Assembly: GCA_035772405.1 (NCBI GenBank) | Contig: JAYKKM010000222.1 | Span: 2,183,501 to 2,247,500, forward strand | DNA: 64,000 nucleotides | Reading direction: 5' to 3' | From: Chrysogorgia sp. JL179-B06 | Taxonomy: Eukaryota > Cnidaria > Anthozoa > Scleralcyonacea > Chrysogorgiidae | In this document: positions 57,272 through 64,000 of the stretch, piece by piece | Numbering within the stretch: the first letter of the stretch is position 1 | How the letters are laid out: the number at the start of each line of letters is the position of its first letter | Notes under the pieces: generated by a model | Told to the model about the DNA's origin: nothing | The model's input: the letters and a program-made list of their open reading frames with translations, nothing else | Databases searched by the model: none | Made by a program: the position numbers and the translations under genes

Positions 57272-58051
57272 AAATTAAAATAGAATAAAGAAACAGTGCA
57301 TTACGGAGCTGTTACCCGTCCACCATCTTAGCCATGAATGACGATCAAATCAATATGGGGTTGAAATAATGTAAGAATGGGGACAAATGCGCATGCGCAT
57401 GAAATAGTGTAATATCCTCGATTCTGACTGCCGTTTTTGAAAAAAATACGGTGGTTACGATGGGGTAGGATTTTGTCAAAAAAATAAAACAGGGTTGTAC
57501 AGTAGTTATAGGGCGGGCGTGAGATCATTTTAAATTTGTGAAGAATGACTCATGAAATAGTGTAAAAAAAATGAAAGGGTATCATACGACTGTACAATAG
57601 TTATAGAGCGGGATGTGAGATGATTTTAAAATGTGGAGAAAATCCGCAAAGAAATAGTGTCAAAAAATTAAATAGGATTAATGGTTAGAAAACGGGAAAA
57701 AAATATTGAAATTACATGTAATTCGTCCGAAAAAAATAACGACTACGGTGTGTAGGTGGAGCGTATTATGACAGGGTTCTAGTGACATAACACAGAACTG
57801 TTGTCATAAACAAGATCATGAACGTCATTAGTATTCATGGTTTAGGTAGGGTAAGCTATTTCAATAACAATGCACCGGAAGTGTACGTTCATTTCAATAT
57901 GTTTTTATACTTAATTAAGCTTTATGATTTAAGATTTATGCTGTTTTAGTTTTTTTTAGATTTTTTTATGGGGATTGTAAGCTATCGTCTGTATATAACA
58001 TATGCGTCAACATGAATAGTTGACTTGCAAATTGCGCTGTGTCGAGAGATC
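57272..58051. other. spacer with imperfect direct repeats
   Basis: No gene. Two to three imperfect about 105-bp direct repeats (landmarks 'tgtaca.tagttatag.gcggg' near 57496 and 57590, and 'gaaatagtgt' near 57391, 57556, 57651). They could be promoter or replication elements, or an old tandem duplication. Confidence 0.4.
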
Positions 58052-59151
58052 ATGTCGGGGGCGAAACGTAAACCACCGGAAGTTAGTCATGAAGAAGGCG
58101 ATAGCAATGAAGAAGCCAATATCCATATTACGATAATATTAAAGATAATATATTGTTTTCAACAATGCTGTAATCGCTATATGGGTTTATTATATGCAAT
58201 ATGTGGATTATCTGATTATTATTGTGGCAGATACGTCGAATGTGTGAAAGTGGTTCGTGCGATTATTATTGTGGCAGATACGTCGAATGTGTGAAAGTGG
58301 TTCGTGCGAACAATGTGATGCGACACGATTATGGCACGTGTGCATCGGTTACTAAGTGTGTCAATAATTGTATTACTCTCAGAAAAACAAACAAGAAGTT
58401 AAAGATGAATTGTAATGAGTGGATTATTGAAACGGAGTTAGAACGCTATATTATACCGGTTATTCGTAATACTCAACGAAAGTATTTTATTCGTCGATAT
58501 ATGGACAATGATGTAGAGACATTGGTATTGCTTCCTTCGCCACATTTAATGTACTCTATATTTCATTTAAATAGTAATCACACGGATAGTTGGTTTATAC
58601 CCATTCTCAATGATAACCATCCAAGAGATGATTTATATCAATATACGTGTCTTACAATGAATGAATTGCAATTGATGAAGGGAATACGTAAACCTGCGGT
58701 ACTTACCAAGAGTTATATCGCACGATTAATTTATAATCTTAAGGGTCGATATGAAATTGAATTTGTATACGTAACCCTCTATCTGATAAGTATTGCCCTG
58801 TATTATTTTGTCGCAGCACTTAATTATGCTCATAATTTAGAGAGATTTGAAATGATTATATATGAATTGGGTGCTTGCTTTATTTATTATTGTGACCGCC
58901 ATTTCCCGACAGGAATGATTAAACAGAATAGACGATATTTATATAATATCGATAAGCTATGTGAGAAAATAGGGTATAGGGAAATGACCCATTGCTGTTA
59001 TAAGAATTGTAAACAATTGTCTTATTTTTATACAACCGATAGCTATTCATTTGATAGTTATCAAATACATTTATTTTCTGAATTAGCACACAAAGGATGT
59101 CGTATTGACGAGAGTAGGCCCATTGGATTAACTCTAAACCCCCCTATCTAA
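58052..59151 (+). pseudogene. gene X, copy 2: intact except for a 47-bp duplication
   Basis: ATG 58052 begins MSGAKRKPPE. The frame is broken only by a perfect 47-bp tandem duplication (58214-58260 repeated at 58261-58307), after which the second frame runs to TAA 59151. Features: charged N-terminus, two Cys-rich hydrophobic stretches (CFQQCC, DYYCGRYVEC), the core shared with copy 1, a hydrophobic helix (VYVTLYLISIALYYFVAALNYA), and a CCYKNCKQ motif near the C-terminus. Family not recognised. Conservation of the core between two diverged copies argues for real protein function. Confidence 0.6.
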
Positions 59152-59154
59152 ATA

Positions 59155-59314
59155 TATTACATGACCATAAGATAATGGTCACTCTTGAAAGCAATAAGCA
59201 GGTCAATAGTATTGTTCTTGAATATTGTATTAACGCCTATTTAACACATTTGTATAATAAGAATGAAACGACTGTTATGACGATATTAGATCATTTCCAA
59301 ACAATATGTAAATA
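59155..59314 (+). CDS. small ORF following gene X copy 2
   Basis: An ATG-started frame of about 47 residues (MVTLESNKQV...) ending TAA. A similar segment follows gene X copy 1 (IEILDYFLLTPYF), so it is either the C-terminal part of gene X lost by a stop, or a separate small gene. Confidence 0.35.
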
Positions 59315-59323
59315 AGCCAATGT

Positions 59324-59810
59324 TCAAATATATTTACATATCTCAACGAGAAATGTTGTGAAGTATCGTATCCAATTTGGGGAAGAATACGTTAATGGCG
59401 GCGACGGTACGGTGTCGGGAAATAATATTGTTTTTTGACGAGAATTTCTAAAGTCCAAAATGGTGAGTCGTACTAAATATTTAATAGTTTCCTCATCACA
59501 CGGATCCAAATGTTTATTTTTGAAGTGATGGAGAACTTAGACGTAATAAGCGAATATGTGTCCAATTTCATGTCTTTGCATTAAATGATAGACTTGTTCC
59601 AGTTGGTGATTATTTTTTTAAAAATGGAATCATATAGGTTTGATAAAATAATTCTTGATCTTTGCTACATTTCACGATAGAATCTTTCATCTTTTCATTA
59701 AGTCGAATGTGAAAACGTTGCAATTCTTGTTCAATAATAATCCACACACACTCAAGAAGCATTTATTTTACATTTATTTTAAGAACACAAAAAAGCATTT
59801 ATTTTATATA
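59324..59810 (-). pseudogene. gene Y, copy 2 (continuation of gene Z?)
   Basis: Coding-looking minus-strand segments in several frames: one with HEIGHIFAYYV, one with RFHIRLNEKMKDSIV, and the last, 59509-59324, matching copy 1. They follow gene Z on the same strand, so Y and Z may be one gene with introns or decay. Family unknown. Confidence 0.4.
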
Positions 59811-60621
59811 TCAAAAAATGTCTTTACATTTAATTTTCGTTTGGATTGATTTTGTATTTTTTTTTCTCATCTTTGTTAATATCACAGATATAACGTTTCT
59901 CCATAAGATCAGAAATTGTTTTTTATTTCTCCATTTCAAATATTGTTTATTAATATAAAGTTTCTCTTTGTAGAGTTCTTTTAATTCACGAAATTTATCG
60001 AATTGATGGCATATAACGTCTTGATTGAAATTAAAAAATATGGTGACCCGTTTTTCTTCGTGTGCAAATTCACAGCCTTTATCCCTTTTCATATAGATTA
60101 ATGACCGTTTGAAACATTTTTTCTTCGATGGTGGTTCGTTGCTACTATCATCCAATTCTTTAGATTCTTTGATTTCAATAGCAGCTGTTGCGAGGACTTC
60201 AAGGGATGTTGATGGTAGCGGTGATGATGGTGGATGTGGAGGTGCGGTACATACAGGAATTGGAGGGAGAGGTGTAAGTGGTAGTTGAGGATCGGTAGGG
60301 ATTAGTTCATTGACCATGTCTTCGTATAGATTAGCGATTGTAGATTCTGGGGGATATCCAAATAAATCAATTGGCATTTCAATTAGTATTTCTTCAGGTG
60401 TAACAGGTTGTATCGGTGATGGAGGCGATAGGTGTTGCGGTGTTTGTAGTGGACTTGGTCGAATTTCTGCTAAAAGTTCAGCATAACTTTGATGATGTTG
60501 TTTGATAGTAGCACTCCGTTTTAATTATTTTCTTAACTTCTTTTCTTTTTATTTCTAACATTCGGGCAACACGTTTCCCTTGACTTTGCATTATACGTTT
60601 CGTTTGTTTCGTTCGAACCAT
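59811..60621 (-). pseudogene. gene Z: H3-tail-like start, Pro-rich middle, basic C-terminus
   Basis: ATG 60621 begins MVRTKQTKR, then a strongly basic stretch. About 35 codons on, in an A-rich run near 60520, the frame must shift by one base to enter the open frame that runs to 59811. That frame has a Pro/Thr/Ser-rich middle (about 60470-60200), an acidic patch (KELDDSSNE), a basic KKKCFKR signal and a Lys/Phe/Trp-rich C-terminus. The first seven residues copy the histone H3 N-terminus except Val for Ala. No family recognised. Nuclear, chromatin-linked role is inference. Confidence 0.45.
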
Positions 60622-61253
60622 CGTAATGAAATATTTTTTGAAAGGTTGAAATATAATTGGTTTCTAAAAAATTGAAGCTTTCTCATTGGTGGATTGGCCA
60701 ATAGGTCTGATAAGTGAAATTTACATATCCTAATATGGTATGTTATATTTCTTGATAAAAAAATCGATATTACGATATATTTCCGTAAAAAAATGATTAG
60801 GTTTTGACTGGTTCTGTTCGTTCATGTTTTGTGAACTTTTTTCGATTTTTTATTATAGGGTTTATCTGTGATATATATGTTGAAAAAGATTTAGTATAAC
60901 CGCGTTGACGAGAGAAACATCACGCAGAGTAATAACGTCGAGACTTGTTACCGTCTTCAAGCTACGTATATGAATAATTATGAATTGTATAAGCATTGGC
61001 AAAATGTCCATTTAGTCTTGTTAGACAAAATGTATCGTATCGATTTTAAAATTAAAGAGATATGAGCAGAGGATTATAATTTTATTTTCACATTTCTTGA
61101 TATGAATGTGGATGAACAAAAAATATATATACACCTATATACAAACGGGTTAATCACATTTGGTTGGAAAATTCATTCAGTTCAATCTATGAGAGATGAC
61201 AGCAACAACATTGAATGAAGCGGAATATGTCGAGTTACCACACTTTGTGTCAC
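60622..61253. other. upstream region of gene Z, no gene seen
   Basis: AT-rich, non-coding; contains short coding-looking scraps near 60970-61190 without recognised family. Confidence 0.35.
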
Positions 61254-61503
61254 ACTTTTTTGTACCACACTTTTATTTCACTTGTGTGTCTCGACACACA
61301 TTCTGTTTTTTTTATTTTACACTTTTTCATTTCATTTTTTTAATAAAATTATTAATAAAGAAACATATGTGCGTTACGAAGACAATAATGGGGGTCGTAC
61401 TGTTGTACGAGCATGCCATACTATGTGTTACCTATTCACCAATAATCTGTCTACATGATAATACGTCATACGTCTATGGATTAAAACTATGGATCATGAT
61501 GAT
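61254..61503 (-). repeat. right inverted repeat, truncated by the BEL/Pao LTR
   Basis: Inverted partner of 57024-57271. It stops abruptly at 61503 where the LTR begins with TGTTCTG. Confidence 0.7.
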
Positions 61504-61786
61504 TGTTCTGTCCCCATGTTTATAGGATTACGTCATGTTTTCATCTTCCCGCCATTTGTTCCATTCTCGAGCCCTCATTGGCCACTTTTCGGTCACAGGG
61601 GGGGGCGCTCAAACGTCCGGTGCTCTTTTCCATATTTTCCACAGAAATCACTAGTCTTTTCACTAGTCTTTTCACCCGCTACTGCTCTTTTCACCCGCTA
61701 CTGCTCTTTTCATGAGTTTGTAAACTCATTTGGTGAGCTTTATTTCTTTAATAAACATCCTAAACCAACCTGAGTATTGGGTTTCA
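61504..61786 (+). repeat. probable BEL/Pao 5' LTR
   Basis: Begins TGTTCTGTCCCC and probably ends GGGTTTCA, about 283 bp, with AATAAA near 61750 and short tandem repeats of a cttttcac(ccgctactg) unit at 61640-61710. Immediately downstream, cgccTGGCGAAGG may include the primer-binding site. The other LTR is outside the window, so the limits are inferred. Confidence 0.55.
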
Positions 61787-61884
61787 CGCCTGGCGAAGGG
61801 GTTTCAACGATTACGGGCCTCGAAGGACCAGAACAGTGAAAAGACTACGGAGATATAACATCGTTCGAGACATCGTTTAATATT

Positions 61885-64000
61885 ATGGCGACTTCTTGTA
61901 GCATGGACTCCGACGCTACAAACAAGAACATCGCAATAACCAACGTAGATCATGGGGAATTATATGACAAAGAAAACTCGTTCGACGTTGCGAAAGAAAT
62001 CCAAGGAAATATCGAAAATACATCGGAGACAAACAACGTATATCGAACAGTGTCGAGCTCGCTCCCGGGGGGGACGCCGACGGCATTGAAAACGTTTCAG
62101 TCGACGACAGGCCTAGGCGCAACGCGAAACCATCTACTAAATGTATTGAAAATACAATACAGGAGGAACATGTAAAACTTGGTAGAGAATGGTCTAAAGT
62201 ACAAAGAGACATAACACTGCTCCAAAACGCGCCAAGCTCAATTGAAGAAATAACCAGAGCAATTGCACAGGTACGTGCTCAGCACAATGTTTATGAAGGT
62301 ACAATTCACCAGTGTGTACATTTCTTAACTAACATGGGCACTCGAGAATGCCTTGAAGCACGGCATAAGTTAGACGATGTCACAGCAAACAACAAACAAC
62401 TTTTCCTGAGCAACATTGAACAAGGCAATCAACGCAAACAGGAACTAATGCTAGAAATCAGATCCTCCTTTTCTGGGTCTCGCTCCCATGCCTCCTCGAT
62501 ATCGTCTACAGCCCTACGAGCAAGAGCCCGCGCAGAAGCAGCGGCAGCACAGAAGAAAGCCGAGTTGTACAAAAGGCGCTCCCTTGCAGAGTCACAATCG
62601 GCCCTTACCATCCAACGTGAAGAACTCGCCCTCGCAAAACGCAAACTCGAGGAGCAAGCACGACTAGAAGCCCTGCGCCTCGAAGAAGATGCAGCGATTG
62701 CTCAAGCGAGAGTCAATGCCATAGATGAAGAACTCGGGTTCGGCGATTTTCACGCTCCTATAGACCTACCCACGGAGGACACTCAAAGTCGAGTGCAGCA
62801 GTTTCTGGATAACCAACCCCCACCGGTTAACCAGGTCCCTTTCACCGAAAACGAATCACCCATCTTACCACCTCATCCGATGAACCCAACGGTAGAACCC
62901 TTTACCCCCGAGGGAAACACAGCAACACCTGATCGGAGCACGACACAAGCTTGTCTGGAGTACATGGCTCGGAGAGAAATCATGGCCAAGAAGGTCGAGA
63001 AGTTTGACGACAACCCGGAAAACTTTTATACATGGAAAGTGTCATTTAAGAACATGTTGAAGGACCTAAGGATAACCCCGCAGGAAGAGCTGTCGTTGTT
63101 AACCGAGTACACAACCAACGAATCCAAAAAGCTCGTCCAAAGGCTACACAATGCCTATATTCAGAACCCCAATAAGGGAGTTGAACAGGCGTGGACAAAA
63201 TTAGGAGAGAGGTTTGGATCCAATGTGGTACTAACAAAAGTCCACCTCGATAAACTTATAAACTTTCCGAAGATCAGCTACAGGGACAATAAGAAACTCC
63301 AAGAATTCGGCGACTTTCTTCTTGGGTTGCAATGTACCAAAGATGATGGCCAGCTGACGGGGCTGCGAATCCTCGATGAACCAATATTCATGAAACCTGT
63401 GGTATTGAAACTTCGCAATGACATCCAAAACAGGTGGCAGGGATATGCATTTGGGTATAAAAGAAATCGGCATGTTGACTATCCACCCTTCTCCGAGTTC
63501 TCTAAGTTTGTACAAGATGTGGCCCTGGAAAGGAACGATCCTAACCTGGTAATCGAGCGCCAAAGAAGCGACGACCCTCCACCTCCTCGTACCCACTATC
63601 CAAGGCAAACTCTCAAGACCGACATGACCGAAAGTAAACCCTACACGGAAGCAGCCGGACGCAGCAAGTACGATCCAGACACCTGCCCTTTGCATGGAAA
63701 GCGCCATCCTATCGCTACGTGTCGTGCCTTCCGGGCAAAGCCCATCGAAGAACGTAAGAATCTCATACGCAAGCATAGACTTTGCTTCCGTTGCCTGGCA
63801 TCAGTTTCCCATTTTGCGAAGGACTGCAAGTTACCCATAAAATGTTTGGAGTGTAAAAGCGAGAAGCACTTGGCCGCACTGCACGTTGACATCCCTCCTA
63901 AACCTTCCGACCCCGCAGCGAACCACGGCGGGGAGGAGAGCCAGGAACAACCCGAGAACAATCAAACGCCACAAGAACACGTCACCACCAAGTGCACAGA
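61885..64000 (+). pseudogene. BEL/Pao gag-pol, 5' part, runs off the window
   Basis: ATG 61885 opens a frame ending at 62175; from about 62066 the next frame is open to the end of the window. The change coincides with a run of seven G near 62064, so a one-base indel is likely. The second frame has a long Ala/Glu/Arg-rich coiled coil (62,450-62,740), a Pro-rich linker, a BEL/Pao gag domain of DUF1759 type (ENFYTWKVSFKNML, AWTKLGERFG) and two zinc knuckles (CFRC...H....C; C-x-x-C...H) near 63780-63890. The protease and RT would lie beyond 64000. The element has cut the repeat of the 57-61.5 kb element. Confidence 0.8.

Larger units (their letters stand above)
57024..61503. mobile_element. unrecognised element with inverted repeats, genes X and Y/Z
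   Basis: 57024-57271 and 61254-61503 are inverted copies (about 90% similar, one indel). Between them lie gene X (plus) and a convergent minus-strand gene (Y/Z). The right repeat is cut at 61503 by a BEL/Pao LTR, so its outer end, and any target duplication, is lost; the left repeat probably extends further out than 57024. No transposase, integrase or polymerase motif was recognised. It may be a DNA transposon with a novel transposase, a small viral element, or a satellite of another element. Confidence 0.55.

Noticed and set aside
62429..63961. Minus-strand ORFs at the right end
   Set aside because: Shadows of the BEL/Pao gag frame, which is open to the window end.

Overview
This is an invertebrate animal genome window made almost entirely of mobile DNA. 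Evidence for a metazoan: spliced genes with canonical GT/AG introns, protein-primed DNA polymerase B (PolB) genes of Polinton/Maverick/adintovirus type, an F54H12.2-like capsid gene and F54H12.3-like integrase, a CR1/L2-like LINE, a Ty3/Gypsy element with a chromodomain, a BEL/Pao element, and many MITEs. A cnidarian or other marine invertebrate is my best guess. No host single-copy gene was recognised.

Left part (1-37.4 kb): a large decayed Polinton/adintovirus-like element ('element B'). It keeps, in order, a zf-GRF gene (14.3 kb), PolB (15.1-18.9 kb, tail at 28.1-28.3 kb), a small acidic ORF, packaging ATPase (28.7 kb), two small virion-type genes, and on the opposite strand a membrane glycoprotein, adenain-like protease, major capsid protein, small basic protein, penton-like protein and integrase (to 36.3 kb). 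Others have landed in it: 'element A' (2,607-13,235), a 10.6-kb PolB element with 2.26-kb terminal inverted repeats and a 6-bp target duplication GAGATA; a LINE fragment (13,298-14,060); a 9.2-kb DDE-type DNA transposon (18,914-28,132, TSD TTA) that cuts the PolB 3' end; and a TTAA MITE in the integrase tail.

Middle part (37.5-51.1 kb): a Gypsy retrotransposon (39,817-47,101) with 980-bp LTRs, gag, protease, an internally deleted pol, chromodomain and env-like ORFs. It sits inside a third PolB gene ('element C', 49,382 down to 47,102, resuming at 39,816). Inverted fragments of the same Gypsy family lie on both sides.

Right part (51-64 kb): a 237-bp satellite with (AT)n tracts; two diverged copies of an unrecognised convergent gene set (54.8-56.5 and 58.0-60.6 kb), the second inside an element with at least 248-bp inverted repeats (57.0-61.5 kb); and the 5' half of a BEL/Pao element running off the end and cutting the right repeat of that element.

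Most attractive for follow-up: the unrecognised 57-61.5 kb element, whose minus-strand gene begins with a histone-H3-tail-like MVRTKQT; the Bcl-2-like gene, intact in both arms of element A; the six-exon PB1-like/DDE/double-PHD transposase gene; and three copies of a small cysteine-rich three-exon gene that no single ORF reveals.
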